Source of the DNA: Frankiales bacterium
Lineage (GTDB): Bacteria; Actinomycetota; Actinomycetes; Mycobacteriales; SCTD01
Assembly: GCA_025965735.1 (NCBI GenBank)
Contig: JAOPWK010000227.1
Coordinates: 1 to 21,698 of the forward strand
Reading direction: 5' to 3'
Length of the DNA: 21,698 nucleotides
The notes under the pieces were generated by a model. That model was not told the DNA's origin. It was given only the letters and a program-made list of their open reading frames with translations, and made no database searches. Made by a program: the position numbers and the translations under genes. Shown here in pieces: positions 14,003 to 21,698 of the stretch. Every line of letters starts with the position of its first letter. Positions within the stretch are counted from its first letter, which is position 1.

Positions 14003-15538
14003 TCAGCAGGTGGTCGCCTCGGCCCCCGCGGCCTGGATGAGGTAGGCGTTCACGGCCTCGCGCACGCAGGCGTTCGCGCCGGTCCGGTAGACGGTGTGGC
14101 CGTCGCCCTCGTAGGTGATGAGCACGCCGTCCTCGAGCTGGTCGGCGAGCGCGACCGACCAGGCGTACGGCGTGGCCGGGTCGCCGGTGGTGCCCACCAC
14201 GACCACGGGCGGCGAGCCGGGAGCGGTGACCCGCTTGGGGCCGCCGACCGGTGGCACCGGCCAGTCGGCGCAGATCGTGCCGGACAGCGCGATCAGCGGG
14301 CCGAAGCGCGGCGCCTCCTTGCGGACGCGGTCGGCCAGCGCGGTGTAGGGCCCGATCTCGCGCGGCCACTGCCGGTCCAGGCAGACGACCGCCGACAGCG
14401 CCTCGGTGATGTTCTTGTAGCCGTTCGGCCCGCGGTCGAGGTAGGCGTCCGACAGCGCCAGCATGGGGGCGCCCTCGCCGCGCTCGGCCGCGACCAGCGC
14501 CTTGGCGATGGCCGGCCAGCCGCTGTCCTTGCTGTACAGCCCGCCGAGCACCCCCAGCGCGAACTCCCCAGGGCCGAGGGTGCGCTGCTGCCCGGTCGGC
14601 AGCGGGGTGCGGTCGACCTGCTCGGCCAGCCGGTCGAAGGCGGCGAGCAGCGGGCCGTCGACCTCCGCGCGGTACGGGCAGCGCTTCTTCTCGCAGTCGG
14701 CCATGAAGGCCTCGAGCGCCCGGTCGAAGCCCTTGGACTGCCCCTCGAGCAGGGTCTCCCACGTCAGCTCCGGGTCGATGCCGCCGTCCAGCACCATCGC
14801 GCGCACCCGCGTCGGGTAGGCGTCGAGGTAGGCGGCGCCGAGCGAGGTGCCGTACGAGTAGCCCAGGTAGGTGAGCTTGCTGTCACCCACAGCGGCCCGC
14901 ACCCGGTCGAGGTCCTTGGCGGCCTCGGCCGTCGAGACGTGCGGCAGCAGGGTCCCGCTGCGGGCCTGGCAGCCGGCCGCCAGCCGGGCGTTGCTGTCCT
15001 CGAGCGCGCGCAGCTCCGCGGCGTCGTCCGGGCTCGGGTCGACGGCGAAGTAGCGGTCCAGCTCAGGCGTCGTGGCGCAGCGGACCGGCGAGGTGCGGCC
15101 GACGCCGCGCGGGTCGAAGGCGACCAGGTCGAAGCGCGCGCGCACCGGCTCCGGCACCAGCGTCCAGGCGGCCTGCAGGTACTCGACGGCGGACGCACCC
15201 GGTCCGCCCGGGTTGACGATCAGCGAGCCGATCCGGTCTGCCGGCTCGGCGGTCCTGAGCCGGGTCAGCGCCAGGTCGACGGTGCCGACCGCCGGGTCCG
15301 CCTCGTCGAGCGGCACCCGCAGAGCGGCGCACTCGAAGTCGTCCTCGCACGGCTTCCACACCGGCTTCGGGATCGCGACCGGCTCGGCGGTCTGGGTCGC
15401 GGACGCCGAGGGGGTCGCGCTGGTCGGCGGCGGCACGTCCACCGTCGGGTCGTCGCCGCGCCCGCAGCCGGCCGCCACCAGGGCGAGAGCGACCAGGACA
15501 GCGGCGTACGGGCGTCTCACCGGCTCAGTCTGCGTCAC
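14003..15538 (-). CDS. Lipoprotein alpha/beta-hydrolase, tripeptidyl-aminopeptidase type
   Basis: This 511-aa protein is an exported serine hydrolase of the family that includes Streptomyces tripeptidyl aminopeptidases and mycobacterial CaeA-like proteins. Its signal peptide ends in a lipobox (VAAGC, Cys25), so it should be lipid-anchored outside the membrane. A Pro/Ser/Thr linker follows. The oxyanion-hole region NPGGPG (109-114), the nucleophile Ser228 in GYSYG, Asp453 in TTGDPATPY and His481 in GDGHTVY make a complete triad. Several Cys outside the core may form disulfides. The GTG at 15538 has no clear ribosome binding site; GTG at 15520 is an alternative that leaves the lipobox intact. 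It is divergent from a small acidic protein gene 41 bp away. Confidence 0.92.
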   Translation of the reverse strand: MTQTEPVRRPYAAVLVALALVAAGCGRGDDPTVDVPPPTSATPSASATQTAEPVAIPKPVWKPCEDDFECAALRVPLDEADPAVGTVDLALTRLRTAEPADRIGSLIVNPGGPGASAVEYLQAAWTLVPEPVRARFDLVAFDPRGVGRTSPVRCATTPELDRYFAVDPSPDDAAELRALEDSNARLAAGCQARSGTLLPHVSTAEAAKDLDRVRAAVGDSKLTYLGYSYGTSLGAAYLDAYPTRVRAMVLDGGIDPELTWETLLEGQSKGFDRALEAFMADCEKKRCPYRAEVDGPLLAAFDRLAEQVDRTPLPTGQQRTLGPGEFALGVLGGLYSKDSGWPAIAKALVAAERGEGAPMLALSDAYLDRGPNGYKNITEALSAVVCLDRQWPREIGPYTALADRVRKEAPRFGPLIALSGTICADWPVPPVGGPKRVTAPGSPPVVVVGTTGDPATPYAWSVALADQLEDGVLITYEGDGHTVYRTGANACVREAVNAYLIQAAGAEATTC

Positions 15539-15579
15539 CAGGTGGACGGACGTGGCCCGGGAGCGGGTAGGGGTGGCTC

Positions 15580-15759
15580 ATGACGCAGCCCGCCGACGAC
15601 CAGCCCGCAGCCGACGCCCTCCTGCCCGACGACCGGCGGGAGGACCCGCCGCTGCCCGGCTCGGCGTGGGTGCAGGACCACGAGCCGCCGCGCACCGAGG
15701 CCGAGCGCCAGGCGCAGGAGACGATCCGGTCGCTGTCGCGGCTCGAGGAGGGCAACTGA
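15580..15759 (+). CDS. Small acidic protein (59 aa), unknown function
   Basis: A 59-aa frame starts at ATG 15580, with an AGGGGTGG ribosome-binding-like stretch ending 3 nt upstream, and ends at TGA 15757-15759. It is rich in Asp, Glu, Pro and Arg. The first half looks disordered (PADDQPAADALLPDD), and the end forms a charged helix (TEAERQAQETIRSLSRLEEG). I do not recognise it. The good ribosome binding site and divergence from the hydrolase support it, but the small size leaves doubt. Confidence 0.5.
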   Translation: MTQPADDQPAADALLPDDRREDPPLPGSAWVQDHEPPRTEAERQAQETIRSLSRLEEGN

Positions 15760-15901
15760 GGGCGCGTAGCGGGAGCCGGGACTGCCACCTGTTCAGGCCG
15801 GCCCGCCGGCACGGTCCCCCTGCGCGTGCGCGGGAGGAACCGGCAGTCGGGCCTCCCACGCAGGCGGCCGAGGCACGTCTGCCGGCCGTGTTGCGGGCGC
15901 G

Positions 15902-15907
15902 TAGTCT
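15902..15907 (+). promoter_or_regulatory. Candidate -10 for kgd
   Basis: TAGTCT at 15902-15907 is the best TANNNT hexamer before kgd and would give a leader of about 45 nt. The -35 is weak. The rest of the 15760-15958 spacer holds inverted repeats: GACTGCC near 15780 pairs with GGCAGTC near 15842, and a GGGAGG/CCTCCC pair lies within 15829-15858. Confidence 0.35.
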
Positions 15908-15958
15908 GAGCCACCGGGCAAGAGGGCTCAACACTTCCGGGAAGAGGCGATCCGCAGC

Positions 15959-18900
15959 GTGTCCACGCAGCCGGGCCAGCAGACCGACTTCGGTGCCAAC
16001 GAGTGGCTCGTCTACGAGATCCACCAGCAGTACCTGAAGGACCCCGAGAGCGTCTCGGAGGCCTGGCGGGAGTTCCTCTCCGACTACGACCCAGGCGCTG
16101 CCGACGGGTCGAACGGCAACGGCAACGGCGCAGCCCCCGCGAAGGCCGCTGAGCCCGCCGCCGAGCCCGCCAAGCCCGCCGCTGTCCAGAAGCCGGCCGA
16201 GAAGCCCGCTGCCACCGCTGCCCCCGCACCCGAGGCCGCCCCCGCGCCCAAGCCCGCCGACGCTCCCAAGCCGAAGGCCGTCGCGCCGGAGGCGACCGAG
16301 GGCGAGGGTCCGACGACGGTGCCGCTCAAGGGTGCCGCCGCCCGCGTGGTCACCAACATGGAGGCCTCGCTCAGCGTCCCGACCGCCACGAGCGTGCGCT
16401 CCGTGCCGGCCAAGCTGCTGGCCGACAACCGCATCGTCATCAACAGCCACCTCAAGCGCTCGCGCGGCGGCAAGGTGTCCTTCACCCACCTCATCGGCTA
16501 CGCCCTGGTGCGCGCGGTCGCCGACGTACCGGTGATGAACAACAGCTTCGGCACCGACGACAAGGGCAAGCCGGTCGTCGTCACGCCGGACAACGTCGGC
16601 CTGGGCCTGGCGATCGACCTGCAGAACGCCAACGGCAGCCGCTCGCTCGTCGTCGCCGCGATCAAGAACGCCGATCGCATGGACTTCGCCCAGTACTGGG
16701 CGGCGTACGAGGACATCGTCCGCCGCGCCCGCGCGGGCAAGCTCGGCGCCGACGACTTCGCCGGCACGACCATCAGCCTGACCAACCCTGGCGGCATCGG
16801 CACGGTCCACTCCGTGCCGCGGCTCATGCAGGGCGCCGGCGCGATCATCGGCGTCGGCGCGATGGAGTACCCCGCCGAGTTCCAGGGCGCGTCCGAGGAC
16901 ACCCTGGCCAAGCTGGCCGTCAGCAAGGTCATCACGCTGACCAGCACCTACGACCACCGGATCATCCAGGGCGCCCAGTCCGGTGAGTTCCTGCGCCGGA
17001 TGCACCAGCTGCTGCTCGGCGAGGACGGGTTCTACGACGAGGTCTTCGCCAGCCTGCGCATCCCGTACGTCCCCGTCCGCTGGGTCCCGGACCAGCAGGC
17101 CAGCCACGAGGGCGACCTGGACAAGGCCACCCGCGTCAACGAGATGATCCACGCCTACCGCGTGCGCGGTCACCTCATGGCCGACACCGACCCGCTCGAG
17201 TTCAAGGTGCGCAGCCACCCCGATCTCGACGTCGTCACGCACGGGCTGTCCCTGTGGGACCTCGACCGGGAGTTCCCCGTCGCCGGCTTCGCGGGCAAGC
17301 GCACGATGAAGCTGCGCGACGTGCTCGGCGTCCTGCGCGACTCGTACTGCCGCACCGTGGGCATCGAGTACATGCACATCCAGGACCCGGCCGAGCGGCG
17401 CTGGCTGCAGGACCGGGTCGAGAAGAAGGCGCAGGCGCCGGACCGCAAGGAGCAGCTGCACGTCCTGGAGCGGCTCAACGCCGGGGAGGCCTTCGAGTCC
17501 TTCCTGCAGACCAAGTACGTCGGGCAGAAGCGCTTCTCGCTCGAGGGCGGCGAGTCGCTGATCCCGATGCTCGACGGCGTCCTGCAGCGCGCGGCCGACG
17601 AGGGCCTGGACGAGGTCGCCTTCGCGATGCCGCACCGCGGCCGCCTCAACGTGCTGGCCAACATCGTCGGCAAGAGCTACGCGCAGATCTTCCGCGAGTT
17701 CGAGGGCAACATCGACCCGCGCACCGCGCACGGCTCGGGCGACGTGAAGTACCACCTGGGCGCCGAGGGCTCCTTCACCTCGCTGGCCGGCAACGAGGTG
17801 GCCGTCAGCCTGCAGGCCAACCCGTCGCACCTGGAGACGGTCAACCCGGTCCTCGAGGGCGTCGTCCGCGCCAAGCAGGACATGATCAACAAGGGCGAGC
17901 AGGGCTTCACGGTCCTGCCGGTCCTGCTGCACGGCGACGCGGCCTTCGCCGGTCAGGGCATCGTCATGGAGACGCTGCAGATGGCCCAGCTGCGCGGCTA
18001 CCGCACCGGCGGCACCATCCACGTCGTCGTCAACAACCAGGTCGGCTTCACGACCGGCCCGCACTCGGCCCGCTCCTCGGTCTACGCGACCGACGTCGCC
18101 AAGACCGTGCAGGCGCCGATCTTCCACGTCAACGGCGACGACCCGGAGGCGTGCGTCCGGGTGGCGAAGCTGGCCTTCGACTACCGGCAGGCGTTCCACA
18201 AGGACGTCGTGATCGACATGGTCTGCTACCGCCGCCGCGGCCACAGCGAGGTGGACGAGCCGTCGTTCACCCAGCCGCTGATGTACGACACGATCGACGC
18301 CAAGCGCTCGGTCCGCAAGATCTACACCGAGAACCTCATCGGTCGCGGCGACATCACCGTCGAGGAGGCCGAGGAGGCGCTCCGCAACTACCAGGAGCAG
18401 CTGGAGAAGGTCTTCCAGGGCACCCGCGAGGCGGCCAAGGCCGCGCCGGTCGCGCCTGCCGAGGAGCCGGTCGTCGTCGACGACCTCCACACGGCGATCT
18501 CCCGGGACGTCGTGCAGAGGATCGCGGACTCGCAGGTCACCTTCCCGGAGGGCTTCACCGTCCACCCGCGCCTGCTGCCGCAGCTGCAGAAGCGCGCGAA
18601 GATGGTCGAGGACGCCACGATCGACTGGGCGATGGGCGAGACGCTCGCGTTCGGCTCGCTGCTGCTCGAGGGCCACCCGGTGCGCCTGGCCGGGCAGGAC
18701 GCCCGTCGGGGCACCTTCGGCCACCGGCACGCCGTGGTAGTCGACCGCAGCACCGGCGGCGAGCACACGCCGCTGGCGAACCTGGCGCCCGACCAGGCGC
18801 CGTACTACGTCTACGACTCGCTGCTGAGCGAGTACGCCGCGATGGGCTTCGAGTACGGCTACGCCGTCGCGCGGCCCGACGCGCTCGTGCTCTGGGAGGC

Positions 18901-19648
18901 GCAGTTCGGCGACTTCGTCAACGTCGCGATGGCGATGGTGGACGAGTTCGTCGCCTCCGGCGAGGCCAAGTGGGGCCAGCGCTCCGGCGTGACGCTGCTG
19001 CTGCCGCACGGCTTCGAGGGGCAGGGCCCGGACCACTCGTCCGCGCGCCTGGAGCGCTTCCTGCAGCTGTGCGCGGAGGACAACATGGTGGTGGCCGCGC
19101 CGACGACGCCGGCCAACTACTTCCACCTGCTGCGCCGGCAGGCCCTGCAGTCGCACAAGCGCCCGCTGGTGGTCATGTCCCCGAAGTCGATGCTCCGCCT
19201 GCGGGCAGCCGCCTCGGCCGTGGAGGACTTCACCGACAACGGCTTCCAGCCTGTGCTGGCCGACCCGGACGGCATCGACAAGCAGGCCGTGGAGCGGGTC
19301 GTGCTGACGGCCGGCAAGGTCTACTACGACCTGCTGTCCGCGCGCCGCAAGACCGAGAACTCCGGCGTCGCGCTGCTGCGCGTCGAGCAGCTCTACCCGC
19401 TGCCCGGCGAGGAGGTCGCCGCCGCGCTGGCCGCCTACCCGAGCGCCAGCGACGTCGTCTGGTGCCAGGAGGAGCCGGCCAACCAGGGGGCCTGGGCGCA
19501 CATGGCCCTCTCGCTGCCCGAGCACCTGCCCGAGGGCCGCTCGCTGCGCCGGATCTCCCGCAAGGCCGGTTCCTCCCCTGCCGCGGGGTCGAGCAAGGTG
19601 CACGAGGCCGAGCAGGCGGCGCTCATCGCGGCGGCGCTGGAGCTCTAG
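15959..19648 (+). CDS. kgd: Multifunctional 2-oxoglutarate decarboxylase/dehydrogenase (fused E2-E1)
   Basis: Kgd/OdhA is the actinobacterial fusion of an E2-type succinyltransferase core with the thiamin-diphosphate E1 of 2-oxoglutarate dehydrogenase, a central TCA-cycle enzyme. The 1229-aa protein has an N-terminal E1-type helix (residues 10-42, NEWLVYEIHQQYLKD), an Ala/Pro/Lys linker (about 45-118), the E2 catalytic core (about 120-360, with TYDHRIIQGAQSGEF at 330-344), and the E1 part (about 385-1229). The E1 part carries MPHRGRLNVLANIVGK, HLGAEGSF and the ThDP-binding HGDAAFAGQG (658-667). It lacks a lipoyl domain, as is usual for the family; the lipoyl group comes from another complex subunit. 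The GTG at 15959 gives the typical N-terminus; AGAGG is 11 nt upstream. In mycobacteria and corynebacteria the FHA protein GarA/OdhI inhibits it; none is in the window. Confidence 0.97.
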   Translation: MSTQPGQQTDFGANEWLVYEIHQQYLKDPESVSEAWREFLSDYDPGAADGSNGNGNGAAPAKAAEPAAEPAKPAAVQKPAEKPAATAAPAPEAAPAPKPADAPKPKAVAPEATEGEGPTTVPLKGAAARVVTNMEASLSVPTATSVRSVPAKLLADNRIVINSHLKRSRGGKVSFTHLIGYALVRAVADVPVMNNSFGTDDKGKPVVVTPDNVGLGLAIDLQNANGSRSLVVAAIKNADRMDFAQYWAAYEDIVRRARAGKLGADDFAGTTISLTNPGGIGTVHSVPRLMQGAGAIIGVGAMEYPAEFQGASEDTLAKLAVSKVITLTSTYDHRIIQGAQSGEFLRRMHQLLLGEDGFYDEVFASLRIPYVPVRWVPDQQASHEGDLDKATRVNEMIHAYRVRGHLMADTDPLEFKVRSHPDLDVVTHGLSLWDLDREFPVAGFAGKRTMKLRDVLGVLRDSYCRTVGIEYMHIQDPAERRWLQDRVEKKAQAPDRKEQLHVLERLNAGEAFESFLQTKYVGQKRFSLEGGESLIPMLDGVLQRAADEGLDEVAFAMPHRGRLNVLANIVGKSYAQIFREFEGNIDPRTAHGSGDVKYHLGAEGSFTSLAGNEVAVSLQANPSHLETVNPVLEGVVRAKQDMINKGEQGFTVLPVLLHGDAAFAGQGIVMETLQMAQLRGYRTGGTIHVVVNNQVGFTTGPHSARSSVYATDVAKTVQAPIFHVNGDDPEACVRVAKLAFDYRQAFHKDVVIDMVCYRRRGHSEVDEPSFTQPLMYDTIDAKRSVRKIYTENLIGRGDITVEEAEEALRNYQEQLEKVFQGTREAAKAAPVAPAEEPVVVDDLHTAISRDVVQRIADSQVTFPEGFTVHPRLLPQLQKRAKMVEDATIDWAMGETLAFGSLLLEGHPVRLAGQDARRGTFGHRHAVVVDRSTGGEHTPLANLAPDQAPYYVYDSLLSEYAAMGFEYGYAVARPDALVLWEAQFGDFVNVAMAMVDEFVASGEAKWGQRSGVTLLLPHGFEGQGPDHSSARLERFLQLCAEDNMVVAAPTTPANYFHLLRRQALQSHKRPLVVMSPKSMLRLRAAASAVEDFTDNGFQPVLADPDGIDKQAVERVVLTAGKVYYDLLSARRKTENSGVALLRVEQLYPLPGEEVAAALAAYPSASDVVWCQEEPANQGAWAHMALSLPEHLPEGRSLRRISRKAGSSPAAGSSKVHEAEQAALIAAALEL

Positions 19649-19652
19649 CGGC

Positions 19653-19829
19653 ATGTACTTCACCGACCGGGGGCTGGAGGAGCTGGCCGCGCGGCGCGGC
19701 ACCGAGCAGGTGTCGCTCGAGTGGCTGGCCGAGCGGATGCGGGAGTTCGTCGACGCCAACCCCGACTTCGAGGTGCCGGTCGAGCGGCTGGCCACCTGGC
19801 TGGCCCGCCTCGACGACGACGAGGAGTAG
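19653..19829 (+). CDS. DUF6104-type small protein downstream of kgd
   Basis: This 58-aa frame starts 4 bp after the kgd stop, with GGAG 10 nt before its ATG, inside the kgd end. The sequence MYFTDRGLEELAARR, then EWLAERMREFVDANPDFE and VPVERLATWLARLDDDEE, matches what I recall of DUF6104 proteins of Streptomyces and relatives, which typically follow the 2-oxoglutarate dehydrogenase gene. It is acidic and helical. The close spacing implies co-transcription with kgd, so a role in that enzyme's assembly or control is a reasonable guess but unproven. It ends 9 bp before the stop of the convergent transporter gene, with only a weak 5-bp stem (19826-19842) between them. Confidence 0.82.
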   Translation: MYFTDRGLEELAARRGTEQVSLEWLAERMREFVDANPDFEVPVERLATWLARLDDDEE

Positions 19830-19838
19830 CCGGTCCCG

Positions 19839-20651
19839 CTACTGGTCGCTGTGCGAGCGCTCGCGGGCCAGCAGCGACCGGCTGCGCACCAGGCGCAGCA
19901 GCGTCACGAGGCCGAGCCCGCCCAGCGCGTTGCCGACCACGGTGAGCGCGAGGAAGCAGAGCCAGTCGTCGTAGCCGAAAGGCGCCTCGCCCGTCTGCAG
20001 GGCCCCGAAGACGATCAGCGAGTCCAGGATCGAGTGGAACAGCTGCATCCCGGCGAGCAGGAAGGCGCCCGCGACGGCAGCGGCCATCTTGCCGACCATC
20101 TCGTCGGTGCCCTGCTGCATGCGCGTCATGAGCGTGATGAACGCACCGGCCAGCACGGACAGCGCGAGGGTGCGCAGCGTCCAGCCGGGCTCCACGAAGT
20201 GGCGTGCTGACTCCGTCGCGGTGGCATGCAGCTCCGGGAAGGCCGTCATCACCAGGGCCATCACGACCCATCCGCCGGCCAGGTTCGCGAGCAGGGTGAC
20301 GCCCCACAGCCGCAGCAGGTCGCGCACGCGGCCGTGCTTGGCGGCCACCGCGGTGACGGGCACGAGGAAGCTCTCGGTGAACAGCTCGCTGCGCCCGAGC
20401 AGCAGGGCGAGGAAGCCGACGGAGAAGGCCAACCCGGCCAGCAGGTGGCTGCCGGTCGCCTCGTAGACGACGAGCAGCGCAAGCACGCCGGCGCCGATCT
20501 CGAAGCCCGCGATCAGCCCGGTGACGACCTGGTCGACCAGCGGCCGGTGCAGCCGCTCGTCCCCCTCGGAGACCAGGCGGGAGAAGGCGTCCTCGAGCGC
20601 CTCCTCGACCTCGGTCTCGCCCTGCTCGATCTCCGGGTGCACGTCCGTCAT
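19839..20651 (-). CDS. Formate/nitrite transporter (FNT) family channel
   Basis: This 270-aa protein has a charged N-terminal stretch of about 40 residues and about six membrane segments (near 44-66, 70-88, 111-138, 155-177, 186-206 and 228-256). LLGRSELFTESFLVPV (85-100) is the diagnostic FNT stretch, closest to the YfdC-like branch. His206 in MQLFHSILDS occupies the place of the central pore histidine. FNT proteins form pentamers that pass small monovalent anions such as formate, nitrite or acetate; the substrate here is unknown. The ATG at 20651 has GGGGGAGGG about 7 nt upstream. It lies 37 bp after the rhomboid gene and may be its operon partner. Confidence 0.9.
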   Translation of the reverse strand: MTDVHPEIEQGETEVEEALEDAFSRLVSEGDERLHRPLVDQVVTGLIAGFEIGAGVLALLVVYEATGSHLLAGLAFSVGFLALLLGRSELFTESFLVPVTAVAAKHGRVRDLLRLWGVTLLANLAGGWVVMALVMTAFPELHATATESARHFVEPGWTLRTLALSVLAGAFITLMTRMQQGTDEMVGKMAAAVAGAFLLAGMQLFHSILDSLIVFGALQTGEAPFGYDDWLCFLALTVVGNALGGLGLVTLLRLVRSRSLLARERSHSDQ

Positions 20652-20688
20652 GCGACCGCCCTCCCCCGCCGCGCGCGGATGACGCCGG

Positions 20689-21504
20689 TCAGCGGCGCGA
20701 GTACGGCCCCCAGCGCGGGTCGGCGATCGGGCGCGGCCGGGCGGTGCGGCGCAGCTTCCACACCAGCGCCGCCCCGACGACGAAGCCGATGACGTGCGCG
20801 AGGTACGCGGTGCCGGTCGCCTCCGACAGGCCTGCGCCGCGCGTGTAGAGGTACTGCAGGACGAACCAGCTCCCCAGCACCAGCCAGGCGGGCAGGCGCA
20901 CCGGCAGGAAGAACAAGAAGGTCAGCAGCGACCAGACCTTCGCCCTCGGGAAGAGCACGAGGTAGGCGCCGAGGACGCCGGCGATGGCGCCCGAGGCACC
21001 GACCAGCGGCTGCTCCGAGCCGTGGAAGAACAGCGAGAAGCCGTACGTGGCCGCGTACCCGCAGCCCAGGTAGAAGGCGAGGTACCGCAGCTTGCCGAGG
21101 CGGTCCTCCACGTTGTTGCCGAAGACGTAGAGGAACAGCAGGTTGCCGAGCAGGTGGGCCCAGCCGCCGTGCAGGAACATCGCGAACAGGACCGACAGCG
21201 CCGGCGACTTCTCGTACGGCGGCGGCGACTGCGTCACGCACCCGGCCTCGCCGTCCGCGGCCGTGCCCACCTCGCCCGTCGCGACGGCGTCGGCCGGGTC
21301 GTTGCCGATGACCTCGGCGGGCTTGGCGGCGTACTCGTCCAGGAACGCGACCTGGTCGCAGACGGCCGCCGCGTTGCCCTGCCCGAGCAGCGGCGCGAGC
21401 GCCATAGGACTGAGCACGAACGCCAGCACGTTGGCGAGCAGCAGCAGCCGCGTCACCCAGGGCGTACGCCGCGTGGGGTTCACGTCGTGGACGGGCAGCA
21501 CCAC
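20689..21504 (-). CDS. Rhomboid-family intramembrane serine protease
   Basis: Rhomboids cleave membrane proteins within or near the bilayer. The 271-aa protein has six or seven membrane segments, the HGGWAHLLGNLLFLYVFGNN segment (112-131) with the oxyanion-region His117 and Asn121, the nucleophile Ser171 in VGASGAIAG, and the catalytic His237 in YLAHVIGFVVG. Both dyad residues are intact, so it should be active. The loop between the first and second segments is long (residues about 36-104) and has Cys49 and Cys89. The GTG at 21504 is supported by AGGAG 8 nt upstream. It follows the dehydrogenase gene by 11 bp. The substrate is unknown. Confidence 0.94.
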   Translation of the reverse strand: MVLPVHDVNPTRRTPWVTRLLLLANVLAFVLSPMALAPLLGQGNAAAVCDQVAFLDEYAAKPAEVIGNDPADAVATGEVGTAADGEAGCVTQSPPPYEKSPALSVLFAMFLHGGWAHLLGNLLFLYVFGNNVEDRLGKLRYLAFYLGCGYAATYGFSLFFHGSEQPLVGASGAIAGVLGAYLVLFPRAKVWSLLTFLFFLPVRLPAWLVLGSWFVLQYLYTRGAGLSEATGTAYLAHVIGFVVGAALVWKLRRTARPRPIADPRWGPYSRR

Positions 21505-21515
21505 GCGCAGGGCTC

Positions 21516-21698
21516 CTAGGGGGTGAGGACGATCTTCCCGACCACGTCCCCCGCGTCCAGCCGCTCGAAGCCCCGGCGCGCGTCGGAGAGCGGGATCACC
21601 TCGTCCACCTGCGGGCGCACGCCTGTCGCGGCCAGCATGCCGATCAGGCCGGCGAGCTCGTCGCGGGTGCCCATCGTCGAGCCGATCACCCGCAGCTG
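21516..21698 (-). CDS. Zinc-type alcohol dehydrogenase/quinone oxidoreductase family, C-terminal end (partial)
   Basis: Only the last 60 residues are in the window; the gene starts beyond the right edge. The segment GSTMGTRDELAGLI, then VDEVIPLSDARRGFERLDAG and the end VVGKIVLTP, is the usual C-terminus of medium-chain dehydrogenase/reductase proteins of the quinone oxidoreductase/zinc alcohol dehydrogenase type. The substrate and cofactor cannot be told from this part. It is 11 bp upstream of the rhomboid gene on the same strand, and the rhomboid ribosome binding site overlaps its stop codon. Confidence 0.87.
   Translation of the reverse strand, partial: QLRVIGSTMGTRDELAGLIGMLAATGVRPQVDEVIPLSDARRGFERLDAGDVVGKIVLTP

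Noticed and set aside
12401..15760. Mobile element or genomic island carrying the small unknown genes
   Set aside because: No transposase, integrase, flanking direct repeats or shift in base composition is visible; the nearest tRNA shows no duplicated 3' end in the window.
15578..19795. Very long minus-strand open frame opposite kgd
   Set aside because: It is the antisense shadow of a GC-rich gene: Arg/Val/Asp/Gly/Leu-rich, no domain, fully covered by the well-supported kgd.

Overview
The window is about 21.7 kb of very GC-rich actinobacterial chromosome. Four things point to a high-GC Gram-positive: the extreme third-position G/C bias, the many GTG/TTG starts, the gene order argS-lysA-hom-thrC-thrB-rho, and the fused E2-E1 2-oxoglutarate decarboxylase Kgd followed by a DUF6104-type small protein. 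UDP-galactopyranose mutase suggests a cell envelope containing galactofuranose. I cannot name the genus. All functional calls rest on motifs read by eye.

Positions 1-8628 (minus strand) hold one compact, mostly overlapping gene string, read in the order argS, lysA, a 52-aa and an 80-aa membrane protein, hom, thrC, an MFS transporter, thrB, then rho (cut by the left edge). It joins arginyl-tRNA synthetase to the last step of lysine synthesis and the homoserine-to-threonine branch of the aspartate pathway. argS looks leaderless. rho seems to have its own promoter overlapping the thrB stop codon and a leader of about 280 nt. The visible part of Rho is its N-terminal Rho_N motif followed by a disordered tail that ends in a Ser-Gln-Asp tripeptide repeat.

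Positions 8629-12360 hold a divergent DUF3105 membrane protein ended by a perfect 16-bp hairpin, a single-domain response regulator, a divergently transcribed tRNA-Arg(CCG), glf, and a secreted HExxH metallopeptidase-like protein with a Pro/Thr tail.

Positions 12361-15760 are more accessory in character. There are three small unknown proteins: a CxxC protein translationally coupled to a helical protein, then a second helical protein that looks paralogous to the first. Opposite them lie a lipoprotein alpha/beta-hydrolase of the tripeptidyl-aminopeptidase type and a stand-alone E2-type acyltransferase domain, followed by a small acidic protein.

Positions 15959-21698 hold kgd and its DUF6104 partner on the plus strand. 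Converging on them from the right edge, on the minus strand, are a zinc-type dehydrogenase (partial), a rhomboid protease and a formate/nitrite-transporter family channel.

No insertion sequence, prophage, CRISPR array or defence system is visible. The least explained items are the small-protein cluster at 12.4-13.2 kb, the two membrane proteins and the MFS transporter embedded in the amino-acid operon, and the repeat and leader of rho.
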